The notes beneath the pieces were generated by a model that saw nothing but the letters and a program-made list of their open reading frames with translations, was not told the DNA's origin and did not search any database. Shown in pieces: positions 1 to 9,137 of a stretch of 40,665 bases of DNA. How positions within the stretch are numbered: the stretch's first letter is position 1; each line of letters starts with the position of its first letter. The stretch covers positions 1-40,665 of the forward strand of contig CAJXTR010000004.1 of NCBI GenBank assembly GCA_913060465.1, in the 5' to 3' direction. A program made the translations under genes and the position numbers. The stretch comes from an uncultured Cryomorphaceae bacterium (GTDB taxonomy: Bacteria; Bacteroidota; Bacteroidia; Flavobacteriales; Schleiferiaceae).

Positions 1-590
1 TAGTGCTGTATTCTGCAACAAAAAATCTGGGAGGACATAGCGATGTCATTGCCGGTGCTGCGACCGGAAGTTCTTATTGGATGGGCCGGTTACGCATGGC
101 CCGCACTTTTATTGGTGGCATACTAGGTCCCATGGACAGTTGGCTGTTGTTGCGTTCATTGGAAACTTTCGAACTACGAACCAAAGCTCAGCAAGCAAAT
201 ACCCACAAAGTAGCAGAGGCCTTAGCTAATCACCCGGCCGTTGAAGCTGTAAAATACCTCGGTAATCTCGAAAAATGGGCGCCTCATATGCTTGAAACCT
301 TCGAATCTGAGTATTCAGGAACGGGTTCAATGATCGCCCTACACATCAAAGGAGGTGAAAAGGAATCCTTTGAAGTCTTGGACCACCTGAAGGTGTTTAA
401 ATTAGGCGTAAGTCTTGGCAGTACCGAGAGTTTAGCAGAACACCCGTATAGCATGACCCACGCCAAAGTGGACGACGAACTCAAGCCAAAAATTGGCATC
501 ACAGAAAATTTAATTCGACTAAGCATAGGCGTTGAAGATGCCGAGGACTTGATCCAAGATCTTCATGCCGCCCTTAACCGTATCATTTAA
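1..590 (+). CDS. PLP-dependent transsulfuration enzyme (Cys/Met metabolism family), 3' part only
   Basis: This is the C-terminal part of an enzyme of the cystathionine gamma-synthase / cystathionine gamma-lyase / methionine gamma-lyase family. The reading frame is open from base 3 and the true start lies outside the window; the GTG at base 3 is an internal Val codon. The first visible residues, YSATKNLGGHSDV, match the family's PLP-lysine motif (S-A-T-K-x-x-x-G-H-S-D), so the Schiff-base lysine is the codon at 21-23. The later segment around SLGSTESLAEHPYSMTH matches the conserved C-terminal substrate-binding region (LGxxESLxxHPxxMTH), and the IRLSIGVED ending is also typical. Family membership is sure. 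Which reaction it performs (gamma-synthase, beta- or gamma-lyase) cannot be decided from this part. The gene ends 28 bases before hppD on the same strand and may be co-transcribed with it. Confidence 0.9.
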   Translation, partial: VLYSATKNLGGHSDVIAGAATGSSYWMGRLRMARTFIGGILGPMDSWLLLRSLETFELRTKAQQANTHKVAEALANHPAVEAVKYLGNLEKWAPHMLETFESEYSGTGSMIALHIKGGEKESFEVLDHLKVFKLGVSLGSTESLAEHPYSMTHAKVDDELKPKIGITENLIRLSIGVEDAEDLIQDLHAALNRII

Positions 591-618
591 TACTTTAGCA
601 ACCTAAACAAACAGCAAA

Positions 619-1749
619 ATGGACCAAAGCACCACCCTCCCAAAACAGTACGCTGATGCCCAAGATTTCCTCGAATTATGGGGAACAGATCACGTTGAGA
701 TGTATGTGGGAAATGCCAAGCAGAGTGCCTATTACTTTAAAACGGCTTTCGGATTCCAAGAAGTAGCCTATGCCGGACTAGAAACCGGAGTGCAAGACCG
801 TACCTCGTACGTGCTTCAACAAGATAAGATTCGATTGGTCATCACCTCTTCGATGGTAAAGGACAGCGACATTAATAGACACCTGAATGAACATGGTGAC
901 GGGGTGAAATTTGTGGCACTATGGGTACCGAATGCTACCAAAGCTTTTGAGGAAACCACCAAAAGAGGTGCGAAGCCTTATCAAGAACCGACAGTCCATG
1001 AAGATGCCAACGGCAAAGTAGTGACCTCGGGAATCTATACCTACGGAGAAACTGTACACATGTTCGTTGAACGAAATGACTACGACGGGCCTTTCCTTCC
1101 TGGCTATGTAGCGCGGGCACCGAAATACCAACCGAAGGATGTAGGGTTAAAATTCATTGACCACATGGTTGGAAATGTGGATTGGGGACAGATGAACACT
1201 TGGGTGAAGTTTTACGCTGAAGTGATGGGCTTCTCCCAGATTATATCTTTCGATGATAAGGATATTTCTACGGAATACACCGCATTGATGTCGAAGGTAA
1301 TGTCCAACGGGAACGGCCGCATTAAGTTCCCTATCAATGAACCTGCCGAAGGTAAAAAGCGCTCTCAAATTGAGGAGTACATTAACTTCTACAATGGCGC
1401 GGGCGTTCAACACTTGGCCCTTGCTACCGATAACATCATCTACACCATTCACGAATTGCGTGAGCGCGGCGTAGAATTCCTTGATGTGCCGGATACGTAC
1501 TACGATGATTTACAAGAGCGCGTAGGTGCTATCGATGAGGACATCGAGGTACTCAAGCGATATAAAATTTTGGTCGACCGTGATGATGAGGGGTATTTGC
1601 TCCAATTGTTCACGAAACCGCTCATGGACCGACCTACCGTATTCATTGAAATCATCCAGCGCAAAGGAGCGACAAGCTTTGGGAAAGGAAACTTTAAAGC
1701 TTTGTTTGAAGCCATTGAGCGCGAACAAGAAAACAGAGGAACCCTTTAA
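619..1749 (+). CDS. hppD: 4-hydroxyphenylpyruvate dioxygenase
   Basis: This cytosolic non-heme Fe(II) enzyme converts 4-hydroxyphenylpyruvate and O2 to homogentisate and CO2, the second step of tyrosine breakdown after transamination. The 376 residues are the normal family length and contain two vicinal-oxygen-chelate halves. The three iron ligands are visible in the C-terminal half: His182 in FIDHMVGNV, His265 in GVQHLALAT and Glu344 in VFIEIIQRKG. The conserved GNFKALFEAIE tail is also present. ATG at 619 is the natural start, after an A-rich leader. A TACTTTAG sequence at 591-598 resembles the Bacteroidota -7 element (TAnnTTTG), but no matching upstream TTG is seen, so the gene may be read from further upstream. 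It is followed after 23 bases by fahA. Confidence 0.97.
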   Translation: MDQSTTLPKQYADAQDFLELWGTDHVEMYVGNAKQSAYYFKTAFGFQEVAYAGLETGVQDRTSYVLQQDKIRLVITSSMVKDSDINRHLNEHGDGVKFVALWVPNATKAFEETTKRGAKPYQEPTVHEDANGKVVTSGIYTYGETVHMFVERNDYDGPFLPGYVARAPKYQPKDVGLKFIDHMVGNVDWGQMNTWVKFYAEVMGFSQIISFDDKDISTEYTALMSKVMSNGNGRIKFPINEPAEGKKRSQIEEYINFYNGAGVQHLALATDNIIYTIHELRERGVEFLDVPDTYYDDLQERVGAIDEDIEVLKRYKILVDRDDEGYLLQLFTKPLMDRPTVFIEIIQRKGATSFGKGNFKALFEAIEREQENRGTL

Positions 1750-1772
1750 TACGATAACAGAACGAACCTATT

Positions 1773-3056
1773 ATGACTCAAAATCTTGCGAACGACCCGT
1801 CAAGAAAATCTTGGATTCCTGTCCCAGAAAACAGTGATTTCCCTATTCAAAACCTGCCTTTTGGTGTGTTCATCCCTGAGGACGATATCATCACTACGGG
1901 TACACGTATTGGCGACACCGCGATCGACTTAAGTGTATTACAACAATTGGGGTATTTCAAAGGAATTGACCTTCCGGACGATGTCTTTTTGCAGGATACA
2001 TTGAATGACTTCATTGCGCTTGGACGCTCTACTTGGCGCAAGGTTCGCAACAGATTAGCTGAACTTTTTGACGAGAGCAATACCGAGCTAAAGGAAAATG
2101 TCGACCACCAAAACAAGGCATTATTCCCGGTTGATCACGTTCAAATGCTCATGCCCGTTTTCATCCAAGACTACACGGATTTTTACAGCTCCATTGAGCA
2201 TGCTACAAACGTTGGTAAGATGTTCCGCGATCCGGATAATGCACTTTTACCTAACTGGAAACACATCCCGGTCGGCTACCATGGCCGCAGCTCTTCCATT
2301 GTGATTAGCGGAGAGCCGTTGCACCGTCCGAAAGGTCAACGCATGGCACCCGGTGCCGATGCACCTACTTTTGGTCCATCCGTTCGTATGGATTTCGAGT
2401 TGGAAATGGCATTCATCACTGGTGAAGGGAAGCCTTTGGGCCACCGCATCAAAGCAGACGAGGCAGAGGATTACATCTTTGGGATGGTGTTGTTTAATGA
2501 TTGGAGTGCACGTGATATCCAAAAGTGGGAGTATGTGCCATTAGGTCCGTTTTTGGGTAAAAACTTTGGCTCAAGCATAAGCCCTTGGGTAGTAACCATG
2601 GATGCCTTGGAACCGTTCAAGGTGGAAGGACCCAAGCAAGACCCGCCCGTATTACCTTACCTGCAAACCACTGGCGCCAATAACTATGATATTGCCCTAG
2701 AAGTAGGCTTGGCACCGGAAGGCAAGGCCGAAACGGTGATTAGCCGCTCGAACTATAAGTACATGTATTGGAACCAGCGCCAGCAATTGGCCCACCATAC
2801 TGTTAATGGGTGTAACATCAATGCCGGTGATATGATGGCATCTGGAACCATTTCTGGCCCCACAAAAGACAGTTACGGCTCCATGTTAGAGTTGAGCTGG
2901 GCCGGTAAAGAGCCTATTACCTTGGATACTGGCGATACCCGTACCTTTATTGAGGATGGGGATACCATCACCATGCGTGGACATTGCCAGAACGGTGCGG
3001 TTCGCATCGGTTTTGGTGAAGTGAGCACTAAGCTCTTGCCTGCCATCGAAGACTAA
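1773..3056 (+). CDS. fahA: Fumarylacetoacetase
   Basis: This enzyme hydrolyses fumarylacetoacetate to fumarate and acetoacetate, the last step of the homogentisate pathway. The 427 residues match full-length FAH: an N-terminal SH3-like part (about 1-125), then the catalytic beta-roll. Seen motifs are YTDFYSS with metal ligand Asp136, EHATNVG with the general-base His143, the GYHGRSS loop, DFELEMAF with metal ligands Glu209 and Glu211, FNDWSARDIQ with Asp243, and LGKNFGSS with Lys263. All match the mammalian enzyme's active-site order. The gene lies between hppD and the CoA-transferase pair that uses its product acetoacetate, which supports the assignment. The intermediate genes for homogentisate dioxygenase and maleylacetoacetate isomerase are not in the window. 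Confidence 0.97.
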   Translation: MTQNLANDPSRKSWIPVPENSDFPIQNLPFGVFIPEDDIITTGTRIGDTAIDLSVLQQLGYFKGIDLPDDVFLQDTLNDFIALGRSTWRKVRNRLAELFDESNTELKENVDHQNKALFPVDHVQMLMPVFIQDYTDFYSSIEHATNVGKMFRDPDNALLPNWKHIPVGYHGRSSSIVISGEPLHRPKGQRMAPGADAPTFGPSVRMDFELEMAFITGEGKPLGHRIKADEAEDYIFGMVLFNDWSARDIQKWEYVPLGPFLGKNFGSSISPWVVTMDALEPFKVEGPKQDPPVLPYLQTTGANNYDIALEVGLAPEGKAETVISRSNYKYMYWNQRQQLAHHTVNGCNINAGDMMASGTISGPTKDSYGSMLELSWAGKEPITLDTGDTRTFIEDGDTITMRGHCQNGAVRIGFGEVSTKLLPAIED

Positions 3057-3074
3057 CACAGAATAAAAGAACCT

Positions 3075-3794
3075 ATGTCAGCAACAAATTACATCTCCAA
3101 AGTGGTGCCCAATGCAGCGGCTGCCATTGAGGGATTGGAAAATGACATGACCGTAATGTTCGGCGGATTTGGGCTTTGTGGAATTCCTGAAAATTCCATC
3201 GCTGCAATCCGCGACAAAGGCATTACAGGCATTACTTGTATTTCCAACAACGCCGGGGTAGACGATTTCGGTTTAGGACTATTGCTTCAAACCCGTCAGA
3301 TTAAGAAGATGATTGCCTCTTATGTAGGCGAAAACGATGAATTTGAGCGCCAGATGTTGAGTGGTGAACTTGATGTTGAGCTTATTCCTCAGGGAACCTT
3401 GGCAGAGCGTTGTCGCGCTGCTGGAGCTGGTGTACCCGCCTTCTATACGCCGGCCGGCTATGGTACGGAGGTAGCTGAAGGAAAGGAAGTCCGAGTGTTT
3501 AATGGCAAGCCTCACATTTTAGAGCATGCCTTCGATGCGCCTTTTGCCTTCGTGAAAGCCTGGAAAGGCGACAAGGCTGGTAATCTGATTTTCAAGGGTA
3601 CCGCGCGCAACTTTAACCCCATGATGGCCATGGCAGGTAAAATCACCGTGGCTGAGGTGGAAGAGTTGGTTGAAGTTGGTGAACTCGATCCAAATAGCAT
3701 TCACATTCCAGGGATTTTCGTGCAACGAATTTTCCAAGGCGTGGATTACGAGAAGCGAATTGAACAACGCACCGTACGTGCAAAAAGCGAATAA
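3075..3794 (+). CDS. scoA: 3-oxoacid (succinyl-CoA:acetoacetate) CoA-transferase, subunit A
   Basis: This is the alpha subunit of a class I CoA-transferase. The heteromer moves CoA from succinyl-CoA to acetoacetate, giving acetoacetyl-CoA for thiolysis. The 239 residues are the usual length for separate A subunits. The N-terminal glycine-rich motif [13 protein letters not shown] (about residues 28-40), the [14 protein letters not shown] segment and the [18 protein letters not shown] region are hallmark sequences of the SCOT/AtoD alpha subunit. It starts 18 bases after fahA and is followed after only 2 bases by the B subunit, so the three are almost surely one transcript. The position behind fahA makes acetoacetate from tyrosine the likely substrate. 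The symbol could equally be atoD by another convention. Confidence 0.95.
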   Translation: MSATNYISKVVPNAAAAIEGLENDMTVMFGGFGLCGIPENSIAAIRDKGITGITCISNNAGVDDFGLGLLLQTRQIKKMIASYVGENDEFERQMLSGELDVELIPQGTLAERCRAAGAGVPAFYTPAGYGTEVAEGKEVRVFNGKPHILEHAFDAPFAFVKAWKGDKAGNLIFKGTARNFNPMMAMAGKITVAEVEELVEVGELDPNSIHIPGIFVQRIFQGVDYEKRIEQRTVRAKSE

Positions 3795-3796
3795 TT

Positions 3797-4456
3797 ATGG
3801 GATTGAGTAAAGATCAAATTGCACAGCGCATTGCCCAAGAACTTCGCGACGGTTGGTACGTAAATCTTGGGATAGGTATTCCAACCTTGGTGGCCAATCA
3901 TATTCCCACAGGCATCAATGTAGAATTTCAGAGTGAGAACGGTATTTTGGGTATGGGCCCCTTCCCTTTTGAAGGCGAAGAAGATGCCGACCTAATCAAC
4001 GCTGGAAAGCAAACCATCACGGCCATGCCGGGTGCAAGCTTCTTTTCTAGTGAACTAAGCTTCGCCATGATTCGTGGGCAGCACGTGCAACTCACTGTTT
4101 TGGGCGCTATGGAGGTCAGTGATAATGGAGATATTGCCAATTGGAAAATTCCAGGTCGAATGGTCAAAGGCATGGGCGGTGCCATGGATCTCGTAGCTTC
4201 GGCTGAGAATATCATTGTGGCCATGCAGCATACAAACCGTGCCGGAGAAAGCAAGCTCTTGGCAAAGTGTTCACTTCCGCTCACGGGGGTGAAATGTGTG
4301 AAGAAAATTGTCACAGATTTAGCTGTTTTGGAAGTGGATCCTGAGCGCGGCTTCATCCTTTTAGAACGCGCACCAGGAGTAACCGTTGAGGAAATTCAGT
4401 CCAAAACAGCCGGTCGTCTGGTGGTAGAAGGCGAAGTGCCTGAAATGGAGTTTTAA
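3797..4456 (+). CDS. scoB: 3-oxoacid (succinyl-CoA:acetoacetate) CoA-transferase, subunit B
   Basis: This is the beta subunit of the class I CoA-transferase and carries the catalytic glutamate. In the sequence this is Glu47 within the conserved QSENGILGMGP motif, where the acyl-CoA thioester intermediate forms. The 219 residues are the full family length. The start ATG is 2 bases after the scoA stop, implying translational coupling. A strong rho-independent terminator begins 10 bases after the stop codon and ends the tyrosine-catabolism transcript. Together with scoA it links tyrosine degradation to acetoacetyl-CoA and central metabolism. Confidence 0.95.
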   Translation: MGLSKDQIAQRIAQELRDGWYVNLGIGIPTLVANHIPTGINVEFQSENGILGMGPFPFEGEEDADLINAGKQTITAMPGASFFSSELSFAMIRGQHVQLTVLGAMEVSDNGDIANWKIPGRMVKGMGGAMDLVASAENIIVAMQHTNRAGESKLLAKCSLPLTGVKCVKKIVTDLAVLEVDPERGFILLERAPGVTVEEIQSKTAGRLVVEGEVPEMEF

Positions 4457-4466
4457 TTAACTAAAA

Positions 4467-4498
4467 AAAGGCGCCCCGGTAAGGGCGCCTTTCTCTTT
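4467..4498 (+). terminator. Terminator of the hppD-fahA-scoAB run
   Basis: A perfect 10-bp stem AAAGGCGCCC / GGGCGCCTTT (4467-4476 with 4483-4492) closes a 6-base loop and is followed by the T-rich run CTCTTTT. It lies 10 bases behind the scoB stop. Confidence 0.92.
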
Positions 4499-4630
4499 TG
4501 CACCGGAACAAATCAGACAAAACCGGTTACAATTACCATGCGGTTTAGGCCTGGCGGTCTTTGAGTTAGATTAGGTTCATCTAAGGTAGGGAGGTACTTT
4601 CCCAAGGGCTGTGATATTTATCATAAGTGC
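4499..4630 (+). other. Gene-free stretch with hairpins; possible small RNA
   Basis: This 132-base stretch lies between two terminators and two convergent genes and has no plausible ORF. It holds three short inverted repeats: ACCGG (4502-4506) with CCGGT (4523-4527), TTAGAT (4566-4571) with ATCTAA (4579-4584) around a 7-base loop, and GGGA (4589-4592) with TCCC (4600-4603), also around 7 bases. CCCAAGGGC at 4601-4609 is complementary to GCCCTTGGG at 4641-4649 inside the following terminator. I recognise no Rfam family. A non-coding RNA read on the plus strand and ending at the terminator is possible but unproven. Confidence 0.3.
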
Positions 4631-4657
4631 AAAAAAAAGCGCCCTTGGGCGCTTTTT
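4631..4657 (-). terminator. Terminator of the efflux operon (usable on both strands)
   Basis: The stem GCGCCC/GGGCGC (4639-4644 with 4647-4652) is extended by A/T pairs. Eight T follow on the minus strand and five on the plus strand. It begins directly after the tolC-family stop codon at 4658-4660. Confidence 0.88.
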
Positions 4658-5974
4658 CTAAAGTTCAAAAGATTGTACCAATTGCCACAAGGCGAGGTAG
4701 GCATTTCGGGCTTGGAACAAGGCCGAAGTTTTACCGTTTTGAGCATTGAGCAATGCCAGTTGGGCTTCGCGTAGTTGCAGGTAACTGAGCTGGCCCATAT
4801 CGTAGCGTTCCTTAGTCTTATCAAAATTTTGCTGCGCTACAGCAACACTTTTCTTCTCGAGCTCGTATTTCGCACGGGCATTCATGTACACCTCCGCAGC
4901 GTTGATCACTGCAGCTTGAATGGTTTCTTGAGTTTTGATGCGTTGGCGTTGTGCAATTTCTACATCCAGTGCTGCGTTTTGGCGTTGGGTTCTGCTTCGA
5001 CCGCCTCCAAAAAGATCATAGGTCAAAGACACCCCAGCGTTCAAACCCGTTTGCTGTGAAGACGTCAAAAATCCCGCTTCTGCTTGACTTTGGTTCAGGC
5101 CATAGCTCACTTGCGCGCTTAGCGACGGGAACAATGTACTCTGCGCCAATTTTTGCTGCATGATGGCCGTTTCTTCAGAGATTCTTGCCATTTGAAGCGT
5201 CGGATTGTTCTCAAAAGCAGCATTAATCAAAGACATAAGGTCGTCCACCGCTGAGAATTCGTCGTTAACCACCGGTGCTAATTCAAAGCTGCCCTCAATA
5301 CCAACAAAGGTTTTAAAGAGGGTCTTTGCATTGAGCAGCTGCGTGCGCGCATCCATCAAAGTGATTTTATCTCGGTTCAGATCAACCTCAGCCGCAAGCA
5401 ATTCAGTAGTATTGGATCCGCCCAATTCCTTTTTCAACTCCGCGCGCGCATAGCGGTCTGCACTGATTGCCACGTTCGTCTCTGCCGTTTGAACGGTTTC
5501 GCCGAGCAATACAATAGCGAAGTATTGACTCTGAGTCTGAACGATGGTTGAATTTAATTGCTGGAGTTCAGCAACGTCCGCCATTTGTGATGCAGATTTC
5601 AAGATGCTGTAGGTACGCTGAAGGGCACCACCGGCGAAGAGCACTTGGCTCAATCCTAAAGAAGCATTTTGCCCCGCACTTTGTGCGCCCGATACGTTTT
5701 GGGTTTGACCCGTGGCAAACTCCAAATCAGAGTTTTGATTGCTGTAGTTTGTACCAGCGGTGGCGCGAAGTGTAGGTAGCGCACCAGCATTTCCTAGGGT
5801 AGCACTGTTTTCTGCTTTGTCCGATTGCACTTTCGCAATAAACAGATCATGGTTGTTCTCTAGCGCCAGGGCAACAGCCTGATCCAGGTCTATTATTACT
5901 GGCTTAGATTCCTGCGCCCATACATTTGACGCAAGTAATAGGGTGGCGATGGCCAATAGGATGCTATTTTTCAT
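4658..5974 (-). CDS. TolC-family outer membrane efflux channel
   Basis: This is the outer membrane factor of a tripartite efflux pump. It forms a trimeric beta-barrel and periplasmic alpha-helical tunnel through which the RND pump ejects its substrate. I start it at the ATG giving MKNSILLAIATLLLASNVWAQ, a clear signal peptide with cleavage after VWA. The longer upstream reading frame would add 14 unlikely residues. The mature part shows the two OEP repeats: long alpha-helical segments rich in Ala, Gln, Asn and Leu, and repeat ends such as SLGLSQVLFAGGALQ and SLTYDLFGGGRSRTQ, the typical beta-strand/turn of TolC proteins. The 438 residues are normal for the family. The start overlaps the end of the RND gene by 11 bases, so the two are translationally coupled. 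Substrate unknown. Confidence 0.93.
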   Translation of the reverse strand: MKNSILLAIATLLLASNVWAQESKPVIIDLDQAVALALENNHDLFIAKVQSDKAENSATLGNAGALPTLRATAGTNYSNQNSDLEFATGQTQNVSGAQSAGQNASLGLSQVLFAGGALQRTYSILKSASQMADVAELQQLNSTIVQTQSQYFAIVLLGETVQTAETNVAISADRYARAELKKELGGSNTTELLAAEVDLNRDKITLMDARTQLLNAKTLFKTFVGIEGSFELAPVVNDEFSAVDDLMSLINAAFENNPTLQMARISEETAIMQQKLAQSTLFPSLSAQVSYGLNQSQAEAGFLTSSQQTGLNAGVSLTYDLFGGGRSRTQRQNAALDVEIAQRQRIKTQETIQAAVINAAEVYMNARAKYELEKKSVAVAQQNFDKTKERYDMGQLSYLQLREAQLALLNAQNGKTSALFQARNAYLALWQLVQSFEL

Positions 5975-8900
5975 CGTTCTCGTGTTTATGCATTTCATTA
6001 AAGTAGGCCTCACCATTCATTTCTTTAATCGCTGGCTCTACAGATTCGCGGCTCGGGCGTTCGAGTGTGCGTAAGTGTACGATGTTGACACGGGCGTCGT
6101 TCACAAGGGCCATGAGCGAAGGAAGTACCACCAGGGTAAGCATGGTCGCAAAACCAATACCGTAGGCGATGGATACCGCCATTGGAATGAGGAATTGAGC
6201 CTGGAAAGATGTTTCAAAAATCAATGGAGCCAAACCTGCTACGGTGGTAATGGTCGTGAGGAAAATGGCACGGAATCGGCTTAAACCGGCATTGTAAATA
6301 GCATCGTACACGGGCTGACCTGATTTCACATTAGCGTTGTATTTGCTTACCAAAACAAGCGAATCGTTCACGATAATTCCAATCAAGGCAACAACGCCGA
6401 GGAAACTCAAAATAGACATTGGCATACCGTGCAACCAGTGTCCCCATGCCACCCCTGTCATACTCAGCGGGATGAGAAGCATGATCACAATGGTTTGCAC
6501 CAAAGAGCGGAATGTGAAGGTGATCGTCAAGATGATCAAGAACAGGATGATCGGCATCACCGTTTTCGAACTTTCTTGCGTCTTCATACTCTGCTTTTGC
6601 TGTCCCTCATAGCGTGCGCTAACGGAAGGGTATTGCGCAAATATGGCCGGCAGAATGTCGGTTTGAATTTGCGAAAGAAGTGCAGGTGCCGATCCGTTTG
6701 GGCTCGCCAAATCACTTTCCACACGGAACTCACGTTGTCCGTCGAGGTGGTTGATGTTTACTGTACCACGCTCAATAGTATAGGTGGCCAATTCCCTTAG
6801 CGGAATAGCCCCTTGCGGAGTTGTGATCAAGAGTTCCTCAAGGTCCCAAACTTCGCGTCGGTCTTTTTCATCTAATCGGACCCAAACCTTCACCTCGTCC
6901 TCGCCGCGTTGCAAACGTTGAACCTGCGCACCAAAGAAATTCTCGCGAACTTGGGTCATGATACTCCCTGGCGTAAGGCCGAGGAATCTCGCTTTGTCCG
7001 TGAGGTGCAAGGTGATTTCACGTATTCCTTTTTGATCGTTGTCTACGACATCCGTCAACTCCTCCATGCCTTTGAGCTTGGACTTCAAAATCTCTTTCGC
7101 TGCGCGCAGCTCCTCAAGATCATAGCTAACCAAACTCACGGAGATGGGCTTACCAAAGGCCTGTGCCCCACCGAAGCTCACGTTATCTGCCCCAGGAATT
7201 TCACCCGCGGCCTTGCGGATATCATTTTGGATGAGGAACGACGGCGTGAGTCGGGTTTCGGAATCAAGCAGAATAACGTTCAAGCGTGCTTTGGAAGTCG
7301 ATGGGCCAATGTTCTTTTGAATAGCCACAACCACATCCAGACTATCATCGCGCTCCGCTTTGTATTGGTTGTTCACCTCCCACACTTTATTCTCGATATG
7401 GTCGATCCATTGTTGGGTAACGGCTTCATTGGTTCCTGCAGGCATATCGAGGCTAATATCCAAGTTATCGCGTTCAATGAACGGGAAGAATTGGCTTCGA
7501 ATAATGCCTCCGCCGATGGCCCCAAAAGTGACCAACATCAAGGCGATGAATAGGGAGATGGTGACCAATTTATTTTGCAGCGACCACTTTAGGAAAGGCG
7601 CATATACCTTGTCGCGGAATTTAAACAATACTCCCGTTGCGGCACTTTGTACAGGATTCATTTTCGCCTTGCGATCGAGTTTGCTGTGGCTCAAATGTGC
7701 AGGCAAGAACAAAAGTCCTTCGATCAAGGAGACGGCCAGGGTTGCAATAACAATGAAGGACATCTCCGAGAAGAAATCTCCAGCTCGACCGTCCAAGAAG
7801 AAGAAGCTTGAGAATGCAATGATGGTGGTAAGTACCGCACTGACTACCGATGGAATAACCTCAATAGTTCCATCTAGTGCCGCACGAAGCAATGGTTTTC
7901 CTTCCTCAAAATGGGCATAGATGTTCTCGGCAATGACGATCCCATCATCTACCAAGATCCCAATAACGACAATCATCCCAAATAGGGAGATTACGTTGAT
8001 GGTGATGCCAAAATAGTTGGCCAAGATGAACATACCCGCGAAGGATACCGGAATACCGATGGCCACCCAGAACGCTAAACGCATGTTCAAGAACAGGGTC
8101 AACAGGATCAATACCAAAACGAACCCTAAAAGCCCGTTTTCGAAGAGCAGGTCTTTACGTTGTTGCAAGGTCACAGAGAAATCTCGGATGACATCGAGCT
8201 GCATGTTGGTGGTCTTCGCGTTGTATTCCTCAATAAATTCATTGAGGTATTCACAAGTGGCCAAGAGGTCCTCTTGGTCGGTGTTGTTCACGGTGATTTC
8301 GACCGATGGAATGCTGTTGAAAGAGGCACGAGTTGGGTTATCTGCCCAGCGATCACGAACCTCGCCCAAATCCTTCAATCGAACGATCTGGCCCGTCGGA
8401 CTCGTGTAGACTATGATGTTTTGCAGTTCTTGCGCGTCGTAGTTTTTATTGCGCGAACGAATGAGCATTTCCTCGCGCGTTCCTTTGATGGTACCCCCGG
8501 TAATATCGAGGTTGGTCGTACGCAGCGCATTTGCGATTTGCGTCAAGGTGAGATTGTATTTACGTAAGGTATTCTTGTCCAACGCTATTTCAATCTCCTC
8601 TTCTGGGAACCCGCCCAAAGTAACTTTGGAGATGCCGTCTTTAAGGCGGAGGTCACGCTCTAATCGGCGTGCTTCCTGCTTCAAACTCACAAGATCCACT
8701 CCCTCGCCAGATAGTGCCATACTCATGGCCAAGGTGAGATTTTCTTGCTTAGACACACGAACCGGCTCTAGCCCAGTTGGAAAGGAAGGAACGCGTTCAA
8801 CGGCATTCTTGACATCTTCTAAAACGAGGTCTGCATCATATCCCTTAAACACTTCAACGCGAATGGTCGCGGCATTTTCACTAGAAACAGAGGTGTACTG

Positions 8901-9137
8901 TTCTACCCCAGTCAAGCCTTTGAGGTTTTGCTCAATCTTGTTTACAACACCTTCCTCTATTTCCTCTGGAGACGCCCCAGGGTAGACCGCCGTGATGGTA
9001 ATCAAGCGCGATTCAACCAACGGGAAGAAGGTCGTGTTCAAGCTAGAATAGCTAATCCAGCCAAAGAAGAAAAACCCGATTAGAAGGGTATCGACTCCGA
9101 CAGGATACTTAATAAAGAATTCTATCAGTCGTTTCAT
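5964..9137 (-). CDS. RND efflux transporter (AcrB/HAE-1 type inner membrane pump)
   Basis: This 1057-residue proton-driven pump has the full RND plan: TM1 near residues 13-33, a large periplasmic loop, TM2-6, TM7, a second loop and TM8-12. The N-terminal motif FPLVESRLITITAVYPGASPE matches the family's first porter subdomain. TM4 carries the proton-relay pair in GILVDDGIVIAENI, the equivalent of the two Asp residues of AcrB. The second TM bundle has the matching VALIGIIVNDSLVLVSK segment. This composition fits hydrophobe/drug export (HAE-1) rather than metal export (HME), but the substrate cannot be read from sequence. The start overlaps the adaptor's stop by 4 bases (ATGA) and its end overlaps the channel gene. 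The genes upstream encode TetR and MarR repressors, so expression is probably induced by a toxic compound. Confidence 0.95.
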   Translation of the reverse strand: MKRLIEFFIKYPVGVDTLLIGFFFFGWISYSSLNTTFFPLVESRLITITAVYPGASPEEIEEGVVNKIEQNLKGLTGVEQYTSVSSENAATIRVEVFKGYDADLVLEDVKNAVERVPSFPTGLEPVRVSKQENLTLAMSMALSGEGVDLVSLKQEARRLERDLRLKDGISKVTLGGFPEEEIEIALDKNTLRKYNLTLTQIANALRTTNLDITGGTIKGTREEMLIRSRNKNYDAQELQNIIVYTSPTGQIVRLKDLGEVRDRWADNPTRASFNSIPSVEITVNNTDQEDLLATCEYLNEFIEEYNAKTTNMQLDVIRDFSVTLQQRKDLLFENGLLGFVLVLILLTLFLNMRLAFWVAIGIPVSFAGMFILANYFGITINVISLFGMIVVIGILVDDGIVIAENIYAHFEEGKPLLRAALDGTIEVIPSVVSAVLTTIIAFSSFFFLDGRAGDFFSEMSFIVIATLAVSLIEGLLFLPAHLSHSKLDRKAKMNPVQSAATGVLFKFRDKVYAPFLKWSLQNKLVTISLFIALMLVTFGAIGGGIIRSQFFPFIERDNLDISLDMPAGTNEAVTQQWIDHIENKVWEVNNQYKAERDDSLDVVVAIQKNIGPSTSKARLNVILLDSETRLTPSFLIQNDIRKAAGEIPGADNVSFGGAQAFGKPISVSLVSYDLEELRAAKEILKSKLKGMEELTDVVDNDQKGIREITLHLTDKARFLGLTPGSIMTQVRENFFGAQVQRLQRGEDEVKVWVRLDEKDRREVWDLEELLITTPQGAIPLRELATYTIERGTVNINHLDGQREFRVESDLASPNGSAPALLSQIQTDILPAIFAQYPSVSARYEGQQKQSMKTQESSKTVMPIILFLIILTITFTFRSLVQTIVIMLLIPLSMTGVAWGHWLHGMPMSILSFLGVVALIGIIVNDSLVLVSKYNANVKSGQPVYDAIYNAGLSRFRAIFLTTITTVAGLAPLIFETSFQAQFLIPMAVSIAYGIGFATMLTLVVLPSLMALVNDARVNIVHLRTLERPSRESVEPAIKEMNGEAYFNEMHKHENDEK

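Noticed and set aside
4499-4630. Resemblance of GGTTCATCTAAGGTAGGGA to the end of a TPP riboswitch or a tRNA T-arm
   Set aside because: The conserved TPP parts do not occur together on one strand and there is no tRNA acceptor or anticodon arm. No downstream thiamine gene exists in either direction.
6909-7553. A 214-codon open frame on the plus strand, antisense to the RND pump gene
   Set aside because: It lies wholly inside a certain gene, has no family motif or leader, and reads as a shadow of the pump's codon pattern. The same holds for the antisense frames at 9260-9808, 8017-8409 and 8449-8985.
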